Shown one piece after another: positions 15,664 through 22,944 of a stretch of 64,000 bases of DNA. Both the position numbers and the translations under genes were made by a program. The DNA is taken from NCBI RefSeq assembly GCF_019597925.1, contig NZ_CP080442.1, positions 1,095,001-1,159,000 of the forward strand, given 5' to 3'. This DNA comes from [Clostridium] scindens. GTDB lineage: Bacteria; Bacillota; Clostridia; Lachnospirales; Lachnospiraceae. The notes below the pieces were generated by a model that ran no database searches, had not been told where the DNA came from, and saw nothing but the letters and a program-made list of their open reading frames with translations. Within the stretch, counting starts at the first letter, position 1. Every line of letters begins with the position of its first letter.

Positions 15664-17031
15664 ATGAAAAAGTATCAGGATATTATCATTGGTTTTGGCA
15701 AAGGCGGAAAGACGCTTGCAACAGCACTAAAAAAGGCGGGACGGGAAGTCGCGCTGATTGAAAAATCCGATCAGATGTATGGAGGCACCTGTATTAATGT
15801 GGCCTGCATCCCATCAAAGTTTCTGGAGAATGAAGCACGCAGATCAAGCATGATAGGCGGAAGTTTTGAAGATAAGGCACGGCGCTATAAACAAGTGATC
15901 CAGGAAAAGAGAGAACTGGTAGGAAAGTTAAGAGATAAGAATTATAAAAAACTGGCAGAAGCGGCAGGAGTCGATGTTATAACAGGCACAGCATTTTTTA
16001 CAGATCCAAATCATATCATGGTCGCCAATCAGGATGGAATGACAGAGGAATTGGAAGGAGATAACTTCTACATAAATACAGGCGCCAGGCCATTTATTCC
16101 TCCGATCAAAGGGATTCATGAAAGCAGCCATGTCTACATAAGCGAGACTCTTATGGAAGAAGAACGTCTTCCGAAGAACTTAGTGATTATTGGAGGAGGA
16201 TATATTGGTGTTGAGTTTGCTTCCTACTACAGCAATTTTGGCTCTCAGGTGACTGTGATTCAGAATGGAAAAGATTTTATCCCAAGGGAGGATCAGGAAG
16301 TGGCCCAGGCCGTTCTGGATCTTCTGAAGAAAAAGGGCGTACGGATTATGGAAAGCACGGAGGTAGAGTCTGTCAGAGATATGGATGATGTGGCGCTTGT
16401 AAGCGTAAGCCAGAATGGCAGGCAGGAAATACTGCGGGCAGACGCAGTGCTCGTTGCCACCGGACGTCGGCCGAATATAGAAGGATTGAATCTTGATAAA
16501 GCAGGTGTGGATCTGACGGACAGGGGAGCAATCAAGACGGATGAAGGTCTGAGGACTACAGCGTCGCATATCTGGGCAATGGGAGATGTGGTCGGAGGCC
16601 TGCAGTTTACCTATATCTCTCTGGATGACTCCAGGATTGTGAAATCCCAAGTGCTGGGAGAGGGAGAACGCACGACCCAGAATAGAGGAGAAGTTCCCTA
16701 TAGCATCTTTGTAGATCCACCGTTTTCCCGGGTAGGGCTTACAGAAAAGCAGGCGCTGGAAGCAGGATATACGATAAAGAAATCGGTACTTCCCGCACAG
16801 GCGATTCCCAAGGCTCTGGTGATTGGACGCCCCGAGGGCCTTCTGAAAGCGATTATTGACGAGGAGACAGGAAAGATTCTTGGCGCGCATTTATTCTGTG
16901 CAGAATCTCAGGAGATGATCAATATCATTAAGATGGTTATGGATGCGAACCTACCCTATACAGTGCTGCGGGATGGCATCTTTACCCATCCGACGATGAG
17001 CGAGGCGTTAAATGATCTGTTCGCGTTATAA
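15664..17031 (+). CDS. RclA-like class I pyridine nucleotide-disulfide oxidoreductase
   Basis: 455 residues from the ATG with AAAGAGG eight bases upstream. FAD-binding GFGKGGKT replaces the usual GxGxxG (residues 10-17). The redox disulfide is Cys43/Cys48 in GTCINVACIPSK. The NAD(P)H site is GGGYIGVEFAS, the second FAD motif is ASHIWAMGDVVGGLQFTYIS, and a C-terminal dimer domain ends EMINIIKMVMDANLPY and GIFTHPTMSEALNDLF. The opening YQDIIIGFGKGGKTLATALK and the closing segments are strikingly like E. coli RclA, which detoxifies hypothiocyanite and other reactive chlorine stress. Assignment to RclA rather than MerA or Lpd rests on these segments; no mercury-binding domain is present. Confidence 0.85.
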   Translation: MKKYQDIIIGFGKGGKTLATALKKAGREVALIEKSDQMYGGTCINVACIPSKFLENEARRSSMIGGSFEDKARRYKQVIQEKRELVGKLRDKNYKKLAEAAGVDVITGTAFFTDPNHIMVANQDGMTEELEGDNFYINTGARPFIPPIKGIHESSHVYISETLMEEERLPKNLVIIGGGYIGVEFASYYSNFGSQVTVIQNGKDFIPREDQEVAQAVLDLLKKKGVRIMESTEVESVRDMDDVALVSVSQNGRQEILRADAVLVATGRRPNIEGLNLDKAGVDLTDRGAIKTDEGLRTTASHIWAMGDVVGGLQFTYISLDDSRIVKSQVLGEGERTTQNRGEVPYSIFVDPPFSRVGLTEKQALEAGYTIKKSVLPAQAIPKALVIGRPEGLLKAIIDEETGKILGAHLFCAESQEMINIIKMVMDANLPYTVLRDGIFTHPTMSEALNDLFAL

Positions 17032-17070
17032 GGTGAGAATATTTCAATATAAAGAAGTGTTAGAAATTTT

Positions 17071-17107
17071 CAGGAACCTTCCCGATGGAAGGTTCCTGTT
17101 TTGCTTT
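17071..17107 (+). terminator. Intrinsic terminator after the RclA-like gene
   Basis: A perfect 12-bp stem (17071-17082 with 17087-17098), a CGAT loop, then TTTTGCTTT. Confidence 0.9.
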
Positions 17108-17178
17108 CCACGAGAGTTTTGCGGCTCGGTCCGTAATCTGGCATGCATGTAAATAACTGCTTTCTGCATGTTAATCTA

Positions 17179-17244
17179 ATTCAATAATAATTTAATGATA
17201 ATCATTAAATTATTATTGAATAAAATTAGAGTATATGGTATAAT
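17179..17244 (+). promoter_or_regulatory. 43-bp perfect palindrome with Fur-type core overlapping a promoter
   Basis: Positions 17179-17199 and 17201-17221 are exact 21-bp inverted repeats around A17200. The core 17191-17209 matches the 19-bp Fur consensus at 15 positions, with TAATGATAATCATTA exact. The -35 TTGAAT (17216-17221) lies in the right arm, followed by 17 bp and TATAAT (17239-17244). A bound repressor would occlude this promoter. Fur-family binding is inferred from the core; the flanking HTH gene is another candidate. Confidence 0.75.
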
Positions 17245-17281
17245 TCAGATAGGTTAAAAAGAAGAGGAAGGAGAGGATCAA

Positions 17282-17773
17282 ATGTCAGAGGAAGAGATTC
17301 GGATGGATTGCGAAAAGACAGAAAAAAAGGAATTTTCAAGAGGATTTCGAATATTGCTGTACTTTGCTATAGCAAATACGGGATTTGCAGGACTTAGTGC
17401 AATATATTATATACCTTGGGCGCTGAGAAATCATGGATGGGAGATGGATGGGATGACATATTTTTGCTGGAACTGCATGTTCTATGTGATTATGCTGTTC
17501 TGCTTTATTATTTTAGTGAAAATTGCCGTTTCCAAGAGACCATTCTCTGGCGCGCTGGTAACGCTTTTTTACGGAGTAGGCCTGCTGTTTATCACCGGAT
17601 CTGCCATATTTCCAAGTTTGCCGGGGTATACGCGGCCGCATATGCTCTCGGGGGTTGAAGGAGGATTTTATATCGATATGATTCCGTTTATGGCGGGTCT
17701 GGTATTAGTCCTCTTCGGAAGAATTCTGCGGTATGGATTCGAGTATCAAAAAGAGATGGATTCTATTCTGTAG
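17282..17773 (+). CDS. DUF2975-type four-helix membrane protein
   Basis: 163 residues. After a charged N-terminus (~1-22) come four membrane helices (~residues 24-45, 58-82, 92-112, 128-152). This matches the size and plan of DUF2975 proteins, which in Firmicutes are nearly always followed by a small HTH gene, as here 17 bp downstream. Biochemical role is unknown. Transcription starts from the promoter inside the Fur-like palindrome. Confidence 0.75.
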   Translation: MSEEEIRMDCEKTEKKEFSRGFRILLYFAIANTGFAGLSAIYYIPWALRNHGWEMDGMTYFCWNCMFYVIMLFCFIILVKIAVSKRPFSGALVTLFYGVGLLFITGSAIFPSLPGYTRPHMLSGVEGGFYIDMIPFMAGLVLVLFGRILRYGFEYQKEMDSIL

Positions 17774-17790
17774 AAAGCGGGGGTTGTGAC

Positions 17791-18000
17791 ATGGCAATTA
17801 TACTAAGACTTGACCGGGTGATGGCGGACCGCAAGATGTCACTGAATGAATTATCAAAGGAAGTGGGAATATCCAATGTAAATCTTTCAAACCTAAAGAC
17901 AGGAAAGGTAAAAGCAATTCGGTTTTCTACTTTGGAGTCTATCTGCGATGTGCTGGACTGCCAGCCGGGAGACATATTGGAGTATCGTCGGGAAACTTAA
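17791..18000 (+). CDS. Small Cro/CI-type HTH regulator (YozG-like)
   Basis: 69 residues, all HTH: IILRLDRVMADRKMSLNELS, EVGISNVNLSNLKTGKVKAIRF (recognition helix) and LESICDVLDCQPGDILEY. The C-terminal CQPGDILEY is the hallmark of the HTH_26 family partnered with DUF2975 proteins. It probably regulates its own operon and may bind part of the palindrome at 17179-17221. A terminator follows. Confidence 0.9.
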   Translation: MAIILRLDRVMADRKMSLNELSKEVGISNVNLSNLKTGKVKAIRFSTLESICDVLDCQPGDILEYRRET

Positions 18001-18011
18001 AATCAGGTGTG

Positions 18012-18040
18012 AGAATGTGCTTTGGCACATTCTTTTTTTG
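18012..18040 (+). terminator. Intrinsic terminator of the DUF2975-HTH operon
   Basis: A 9-bp stem (AGAATGTGC 18012-18020 with GCACATTCT 18025-18033) is followed by seven T. Confidence 0.9.
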
Positions 18041-18080
18041 ATAATATATTAAACTGATAATAAAAAATAATTAGATTATA

Positions 18081-18153
18081 TCTTAATAAAATTAAGATTT
18101 ATATTAAAATAATTAATTTAATAATTGACATTTTTAATCATATGGATTATATT
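18081..18153 (+). promoter_or_regulatory. Promoter of the DUF2089 operon and nearby inverted repeat
   Basis: TTGACA (18125-18130) and TATATT (18148-18153) are 17 bp apart. Upstream lies an inverted repeat TCTTAAT (18081-18087) / ATTAAGA (18091-18097) in very AT-rich DNA. The repeat may be an operator. Confidence 0.7.
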
Positions 18154-18179
18154 AGTCTTATCAGAAGGGAAGTGGATGT

Positions 18180-18545
18180 ATGAGAAAAGTAATCAGCCGG
18201 TGTCCTGTGTGTGGAGGAGAACTGAAAGTAACCCGTTTAAAATGCGAGGAATGCGAAACGGTGATTGAGAATGACTTTGTGCTGAGCAAGTTCGATTACT
18301 TGTCTGGAGAGGAACTTTATTTTACAGAGACCTTTATCCGGTGCAGGGGCAATATCAAGGAAGTTGAGAAAGAACTAAAGATATCCTATCCTACTGTTCG
18401 GGCGAAACTGGATGCCATAATCAAGAAACTGGGATATGAAGATGAGGCAAGGCAGGACGAAGAGATGATGAAGCGCGAGGCTGTGCTTAAGGCGCTTGAA
18501 CAAGGGGAGATTACAGCGGAAGAAGCAATCAGGCAATTAAAATAA
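18180..18545 (+). CDS. DUF2089-family zinc-ribbon/HTH protein
   Basis: 121 residues. The N-terminus has a zinc ribbon (CPVCGGEL then CEECETV, ~residues 9-31). A sigma-region-4-like HTH follows (FIRCRGNIKEVEKELKISYP, TVRAKLDAIIKKLGY, ~57-90). The last ~25 residues (VLKALEQGEITAEEAIRQLK) form a short helical hairpin nearly identical in pattern to the N-terminus of the next protein (ILKMVEDGTITAEQAAELMK). DUF2089 proteins are putative transcription factors. It heads a three-gene operon with YvlB/LiaX-like small proteins, which suggests an envelope-stress role by analogy. Confidence 0.85.
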   Translation: MRKVISRCPVCGGELKVTRLKCEECETVIENDFVLSKFDYLSGEELYFTETFIRCRGNIKEVEKELKISYPTVRAKLDAIIKKLGYEDEARQDEEMMKREAVLKALEQGEITAEEAIRQLK

Positions 18546-18580
18546 GAAATGAAAATAATCTATGAAAAAGGAGAAGAATT

Positions 18581-18967
18581 ATGGATGAGAGACTCAGAAT
18601 ATTAAAAATGGTGGAAGATGGGACTATTACGGCAGAGCAGGCAGCCGAGCTTATGAAGGCAATGGGCGTGGAAGAAGAAAGCCAGGTTCCGGCAAAGTCC
18701 CAAGCCGGCTATGATAAGAAGATGTTCCGAATCATCGTAGACAGTGTGGATGGCGATAAAGTAAATGTCCAGTTTCCGGTGGGCGCTATCAAGAAGATCC
18801 TGAAAGTGACAGGCAAACTTCCCATTGCGGATAAAGATCTGCAGGGAGTGGATCTGGAGCAGATGATGGAGGCCATCTCGGAATGCCTGGATGAAGAGAT
18901 CGAAGGCGATTTTGTCAACGTCAATGCGGCGGACGGTACTACTGTAAGAGTATATGTAGGGATATAA
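18581..18967 (+). CDS. Small protein with N-terminal SHOCT-like/YvlB-type hairpin
   Basis: 128 residues. Residues ~1-28 are the helical hairpin seen at the start of YvlB/LiaX-type proteins (RILKMVEDGTITAEQAAELM). The rest (~45-128) is a soluble alpha/beta domain, FRIIVDSVDGDKVNVQFPVG to GTTVRVYVGI, that I cannot assign. It lies 35 bp after the DUF2089 gene and 11 bp before a protein with the same second domain. No signal peptide or membrane helix. Likely partner of the DUF2089 regulator. Confidence 0.7.
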   Translation: MDERLRILKMVEDGTITAEQAAELMKAMGVEEESQVPAKSQAGYDKKMFRIIVDSVDGDKVNVQFPVGAIKKILKVTGKLPIADKDLQGVDLEQMMEAISECLDEEIEGDFVNVNAADGTTVRVYVGI

Positions 18968-18978
18968 AGGAGCAGTCT

Positions 18979-19242
18979 ATGAGAGTAATCGTGAGATCCA
19001 AAGATGCGAATTTCAGAATGCCTGTGCCAATCGGGCTAGCTTCTGTTGTTGTAAAGTTGATTCCCAAGGCTGTATTTGATAAGATGGGCGAAGATGTACC
19101 TAAGCCATATGACAGCCTTGTCTCAAAGGATATCATTTGCATGATCTTTGAAGAATGCATGGATGTGCTGAAAGAGAACAAAGGCTTGGAAATCATACAT
19201 GTAGAAGCAGTAGATGGAACATTCGTTTCTATAACCCTATAA
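18979..19242 (+). CDS. Small protein related to the preceding ORF's C-terminal domain
   Basis: 87 residues. Its layout (RVIVRSKDANFRMPVPIGLA, a helix with CMIFEECMDVLKENKGL, and a final strand VEAVDGTFVSITL) parallels residues 46-128 of the protein encoded at 18581. That suggests a duplication, with this copy lacking the helical hairpin. Its function is unknown. It is the last gene of the DUF2089 operon, with an AAGGAG RBS. Confidence 0.7.
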   Translation: MRVIVRSKDANFRMPVPIGLASVVVKLIPKAVFDKMGEDVPKPYDSLVSKDIICMIFEECMDVLKENKGLEIIHVEAVDGTFVSITL

Positions 19243-19338
19243 AAGCGCCGGATAAAAAATCAGAATTCCTTAATAAAATTCCATTCTTTATTTTAAGAAT
19301 CCTTGGCTATAATTTTCTTAGATAAAGGAGGGTTGAGG

Positions 19339-19938
19339 ATGCTGAATGTATTTACGCTTTATAGTCTGGCAAGCATGCTCCTTCCCTGCATGGTCTATCA
19401 GCTTATTGTGATAGTCAAGGCGCGCAGGAACGGGCAGAGATGCCAGGCTGTACATGTTATCTGGATCTATATTTTCCTGATATATATCTGGATGGTATTC
19501 CAGGTGACGGGGATCGGGCTTCTGGGAGATATACTAAGAACGGATACGGATCTTATTCTTGGGGGAGTGAATTTTGTTCCTTTTGATTCCATTGGGATTG
19601 GCTATATCTTAAACATTATTATGTGCATGCCATTGGGATTTTTGCTTCCATTAATCTGGGAAGATTGCAGGAAATTGGGGAAAACAGTGCTGATAGGAGC
19701 GGGATTTTCATTGCTGATTGAGATTACCCAACTCTTTAACTATCGTGCTACGGATATCGACGACCTGACAGCCAACACGCTTGGAGTTTTATTGGGATAT
19801 TTCATATGGAAGATATTTGTGCGGCTGTTCGGTACCCGGCTGAAAGCGAAAGCCATAGGAAGGCAAGAGGCGATCATCTATATATTGCTGTCGGTGGCAG
19901 GAACCTTTTTGCTGTATAATCCTTATTTGTTGTTTTAG
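19339..19938 (+). CDS. VanZ-family membrane protein
   Basis: 199 residues from the ATG behind AAAGGAGGG. Five or six membrane segments. VanZ-like motifs are present: NFVPFDSI (~residue 79), NIIMCMPLGFLLPL (~94-107), and SLLIEITQLFNYRATDIDDL then TANTLGVLLGY (~131-162). Family members alter envelope properties and glycopeptide or lipoglycopeptide sensitivity, though most chromosomal copies are uncharacterised. It is monocistronic with a strong terminator. Confidence 0.87.
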   Translation: MLNVFTLYSLASMLLPCMVYQLIVIVKARRNGQRCQAVHVIWIYIFLIYIWMVFQVTGIGLLGDILRTDTDLILGGVNFVPFDSIGIGYILNIIMCMPLGFLLPLIWEDCRKLGKTVLIGAGFSLLIEITQLFNYRATDIDDLTANTLGVLLGYFIWKIFVRLFGTRLKAKAIGRQEAIIYILLSVAGTFLLYNPYLLF

Positions 19939-19954
19939 ATACTTATACGTTTTT

Positions 19955-20002
19955 AAAGAAACTATATTCTGGCACTAAGCGGCGGAATGTAGTTTCTTTT
20001 TA
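19955..20002 (+). terminator. Intrinsic terminator after the VanZ gene
   Basis: A long stem (19955-19969 with 19985-19999, one wobble) ends in a T-rich arm (TTTCTTTT). Confidence 0.85.
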
Positions 20003-20006
20003 CGTC

Positions 20007-20035
20007 TTGACAAATCGATATATATTATATATAAT
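20007..20035 (+). promoter_or_regulatory. Consensus promoter of the marR-MATE operon
   Basis: TTGACA (20007-20012) and TATAAT (20030-20035) are separated by 17 bp of alternating AT sequence. The spacer and the ~90-nt leader are the likely place for a MarR operator, but I see no unambiguous palindrome. Confidence 0.85.
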
Positions 20036-20125
20036 TCAAAATGGTCTGTATTCGGACTAATTAAGCGCACTTGAATTGTGTAAGAAAATGTAACAAACTA
20101 TAAAATTGTGAAACGAGGAGCATGA

Positions 20126-20563
20126 ATGGAACATATATTGGAACACCAATTAAAAGAACTCTATTCCCTGTGGAATGGGATCAATGGATTATACACAAAA
20201 TGGGCCCAAAAAAGGGGAATGTCATACTATTCCGTATTTGTCCTGTACGCAATCTACAATTCAGAAGGCAAATGCTGTCCCAAAAGGATATGCGACGAGT
20301 GGTCCATGCCAAAGCAGACCGTCAGCAGCATCTTAAAAAAATTTGAATCAGAGGGTTACATTTTCTTAGTTACAGATGAAGATGACAGGCGGAATAAGAA
20401 GATTATATTGACAGAGAAGGGGAATCGGTTTGCGGGAGGTCTGCTGGATGAACTATACCGTATCGAAAGTTCTGTCATCCAGAAGATAGGTCCGGCGGAT
20501 ATGGAGGAGATTCTCCGGGGAAACCGACTGTTTTATGAATATTTTCAGGAGGAAATAGATTAG
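20126..20563 (+). CDS. MarR-family transcriptional regulator
   Basis: 145 residues. The winged HTH is clear: CCPKRICDEWSMPKQTVSSI (helices 3-4, ~residues 50-70), LKKFESEGYIFLVTDEDDRR (recognition helix end and wing, ~71-90) and NKKIILTEKGNRFA. MarR proteins are ligand-released repressors that often control an adjacent exporter. Here a MATE gene starts 6 bp downstream. RBS CGAGGAG. Confidence 0.93.
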   Translation: MEHILEHQLKELYSLWNGINGLYTKWAQKRGMSYYSVFVLYAIYNSEGKCCPKRICDEWSMPKQTVSSILKKFESEGYIFLVTDEDDRRNKKIILTEKGNRFAGGLLDELYRIESSVIQKIGPADMEEILRGNRLFYEYFQEEID

Positions 20564-20568
20564 GAATC

Positions 20569-21882
20569 ATGAAGGTAGTAAGAAGAGAGTTTTGGAAAAA
20601 CGTGCTGCCGTCTATGATTGCATTTGCATTTACAGGAGTATATGCGATCGTGGATGGTTTTTATGTGGGCAGAAATGTAGGAGATGCAGGACTGGCAGCC
20701 ATCAATATGGCTTATCCGCTGGTGGCGCTGATTCAGGCAGCAGGATCGGGACTTGGAATGGCGGGGGCGATTCAGATCGCCATCAACAAAGGGAAGAAAG
20801 ATAAGCAAGAAGAGCGTCGATACCTGGGGAACGCCATCATACTGCTGGCTGTAGCTGGAATCGTGCTTATGGCAGGGCTTAGCCTTGCCCATATAAGAAT
20901 ATTGGAGATGTTTGGCGCCACAGGAGAGATCCTGTCCTATGCCGGCATTTACATCAAGATTATTGCCGCAGGGGCTATGCTCCAGGTATTCAGTACAGGC
21001 ATGGTCCCGCTGATCCGCAACTATGATGGGGCGATGACCGCTATGTGCGCTATGGTAGCCGGGTTTGTCACCAACATTATCTTTGACTGGTATTTCGTAT
21101 CCATCAAAGGATATGGCATTGCCGGAGCAGCAGCGGCCACTTTGATAGGTCAGATGGTAACAGTCGTTCCATGCATGGTTTATCTGATAGTTAAAGTGCG
21201 CCTGATGCGCTATGCAATATTCAAGCCTGCAGCGAATACGATAAAATATCTCGCGCTGATAGCGATATCGCCCTTTGGCCTTACGCTGTCTCCGAATATT
21301 GTCATCATAATTATCAATAAAAGCGCGATTGCCTATGGCGGAGAACTGGCAGTGTCCTGCTATGCAGTAGTCAGCTATGTCATCTGCGTGGCCCAGCTTC
21401 TGATGCAGGGAATCGGAGATGGAGCCCAGCCGCTGATTGGCAGGTACTATGGCAGTTCGAACAAGGAAGAAATGCTGCATGTGCGCAGAATGGCATACCG
21501 ATTTGGCGGGGGAGTGATGCTTGGATGCGTCATTCTTCTGTATCTGACCAGATTTAGGATGGCGGGGGTATTTGGCGTATCGGAATCCGTAGAGAAATTG
21601 TATGGAACGGTGATACTGTATTTTGCGGCAGGCTTGATCTTTGCCGCATTCTTAAGAGTTACTACCTCATATTTCTACGCCGTGGAACAGAACCTGGAAG
21701 CATATGTGCTCATCTATGGCGAGCCGCTGCTTCTTTCGCTCTGTATGGCATTCCTCTTCCCAAAGATCTGGGGCCTTGCCGGAGTATGGACAGCGCCGGC
21801 ATTTACCCAATGCTGTCTGGCACTGGTGGGACTCATCCTGCTAAAAATGCTGGACAAACGAATGCTTGGGAAGGTAAAATGA
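20569..21882 (+). CDS. MATE-family efflux transporter
   Basis: 437 residues, about twelve membrane helices in two repeats: FWKNVLPSMIAFAFTGVYAI VDGFYVGR at the start, and SPNIVIIIINKSAIAYGG at the second half. It is translationally coupled to the MarR regulator, so its ligand is probably also the MarR inducer. It is only distantly similar to the MATE protein encoded at 9369-10721. Substrate unknown. Confidence 0.93.
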   Translation: MKVVRREFWKNVLPSMIAFAFTGVYAIVDGFYVGRNVGDAGLAAINMAYPLVALIQAAGSGLGMAGAIQIAINKGKKDKQEERRYLGNAIILLAVAGIVLMAGLSLAHIRILEMFGATGEILSYAGIYIKIIAAGAMLQVFSTGMVPLIRNYDGAMTAMCAMVAGFVTNIIFDWYFVSIKGYGIAGAAAATLIGQMVTVVPCMVYLIVKVRLMRYAIFKPAANTIKYLALIAISPFGLTLSPNIVIIIINKSAIAYGGELAVSCYAVVSYVICVAQLLMQGIGDGAQPLIGRYYGSSNKEEMLHVRRMAYRFGGGVMLGCVILLYLTRFRMAGVFGVSESVEKLYGTVILYFAAGLIFAAFLRVTTSYFYAVEQNLEAYVLIYGEPLLLSLCMAFLFPKIWGLAGVWTAPAFTQCCLALVGLILLKMLDKRMLGKVK

Positions 21883-21891
21883 GCACGTGAG

Positions 21892-21988
21892 CACGTAACA
21901 GAATTGAAAAGTGTTACGTGTTAAATTGAAAACTGCACGTAACAAAGTTGAAAAGTGTTACGTGTCAAACCTACACAACTGGTGTGTA
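21892..21988. repeat. Array of alternating CACGTAACA / TGTTACGTG repeats
   Basis: CACGTAACA occurs at 21892-21900 and 21936-21944; its exact complement TGTTACGTG at 21912-21920 and 21956-21964. The period is 44 bp. All three intervening spacers contain TTGAAAA. A smaller inverted repeat TACACA (21972-21977) / TGTGTA (21983-21988) follows. RNA from either strand could form two hairpins or one shifted hairpin. No T tract follows, so it is not a simple terminator. Confidence 0.8.
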
Positions 21989-22013
21989 AAATTGATCGGG
22001 AGGAGGATATCGT

Positions 22014-22517
22014 ATGGGAGAGCAGTTAACGCAAAGCGACGTCAAGAAGATAAAGGAAGAGATTGAATACCGGAAGCTGGTGGTCCGCAAGAGGGAACTG
22101 GAAGCGGTAAAGGAGGCCCGGGCCCAGGGGGACTTGAGCGAGAATTTTGAATACAAGGCAGCGAAGCAGGATAAAAACCGCAACGAAAGCAGGATACGCT
22201 ACCTGGAGCGGATGCTCAAGAACGCCAGAATCATCTCGGATGATTCTGGGGAAGATGAAGTGGGGATTAATAATACGGTAGAGGTATATTTCGAGGACGA
22301 TGATGAGACAGAGACCTACCGTCTTGTCACCAGCGTGCGCGGCAATTCCCTTCAAGGCCTGATCAGTATAGAATCCCCACTGGGGAAGGCTATCAAAGGT
22401 CGAAAGGCGGGGGACCGCGTAAAGGTTAAGACCAATGGCGACAACGGCTATTACGTGGTGGTCAAGAAGATTGAGAAGACCACGGATGATTCCAATGACA
22501 CCCTAAGAAAATACTAA
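22014..22517 (+). CDS. GreA/GreB-family transcript cleavage factor
   Basis: 167 residues. The N-terminal coiled coil (~1-80) carries AQGDLSENFEYKAAKQDKNR, the acidic tip loop that enters the RNA polymerase secondary channel (conserved D and E of GDLSEN). The C-terminal FKBP-like domain contains INNTVEVYFEDDDETETYRL and SPLGKAIKGRKAGDRVKV. It rescues backtracked RNA polymerase. It may be the main GreA or a paralogue; the strain's other copies are not in view. AGGAGG RBS. Confidence 0.93.
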   Translation: MGEQLTQSDVKKIKEEIEYRKLVVRKRELEAVKEARAQGDLSENFEYKAAKQDKNRNESRIRYLERMLKNARIISDDSGEDEVGINNTVEVYFEDDDETETYRLVTSVRGNSLQGLISIESPLGKAIKGRKAGDRVKVKTNGDNGYYVVVKKIEKTTDDSNDTLRKY

Positions 22518-22731
22518 CTGGCGAAGGGCGCCAAGGAAGAACTAAAATGCGATTCCTCCGGAAATGCTGTACATCTCCGGCGCAATCCTGTGTGTGGAAA
22601 TTTGTAGGCAACGATTGCGTTAACTGGCAGAGACGCCCAGCCCACGATGAGCATACAGAAACTATCATCTAAAAAATATTTTACTGATTGGCTATACAAC
22701 AAATTGCGAAAGGTAAAATTGTGGAAAAAGG

Positions 22732-22759
22732 TTGCAAAGAAACTGGAAAGTAGTATAAT
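22732..22759 (+). promoter_or_regulatory. Promoter of the thiamin operon
   Basis: TTGCAA (22732-22737) and TATAAT (22754-22759) are 16 bp apart, just ahead of the riboswitch. The bases 22518-22731 hold no gene that I can support. Confidence 0.75.
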
Positions 22760-22778
22760 TAACGTTGTATAAAACAGA

Positions 22779-22877
22779 ACAACGGGGAGCTTGCAGATAG
22801 GAGCAGGCTGAGAGTAGGCTGATATTGCCTTGACCCATAAACCTGATTTGGATAATGCCAACGTAGGGACATAACGT
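22779..22877 (+). promoter_or_regulatory. TPP riboswitch (THI element)
   Basis: Conserved parts occur in order: GGGGAGC (22784-22790), GCTGAGA (~22806), TTGACCC (~22830), ACCTGAT (~22842), GGATAATGCCAACGTAGGGA (~22851-22870). This is the thi-box layout that binds thiamin pyrophosphate. It precedes a terminator and then thiM. Confidence 0.95.
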
Positions 22878-22887
22878 ATGTAATCAG

Positions 22888-22920
22888 ACGGATATGCCGA
22901 AGGCGGCATATCCGTTTTTC
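22888..22920 (+). terminator. Riboswitch expression-platform terminator
   Basis: A perfect 12-bp stem (22888-22899 with 22904-22915) and T tract follow the TPP aptamer by 11 nt and end before the thiM RBS. TPP binding should favour this hairpin and stop transcription. Confidence 0.9.
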
Positions 22921-22944
22921 ATGCGCAAAAGGAGGAAACAGGAA

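Noticed and set aside
16180..16890. A 236-codon minus-strand frame within the RclA-like gene
   Set aside because: Overlaps conserved FAD and NAD motifs on the plus strand and has no recognisable domain.
20560..21480. A 306-codon minus-strand frame within the MATE gene
   Set aside because: Antisense to a clear transporter; rich in His, Gln and Cys as expected for the complement of a membrane-protein gene, with no supporting signals.
21892..21964. CRISPR-like array
   Set aside because: Repeats are 9 bp, alternate in orientation, and spacers are similar to each other. No cas genes are in the window.
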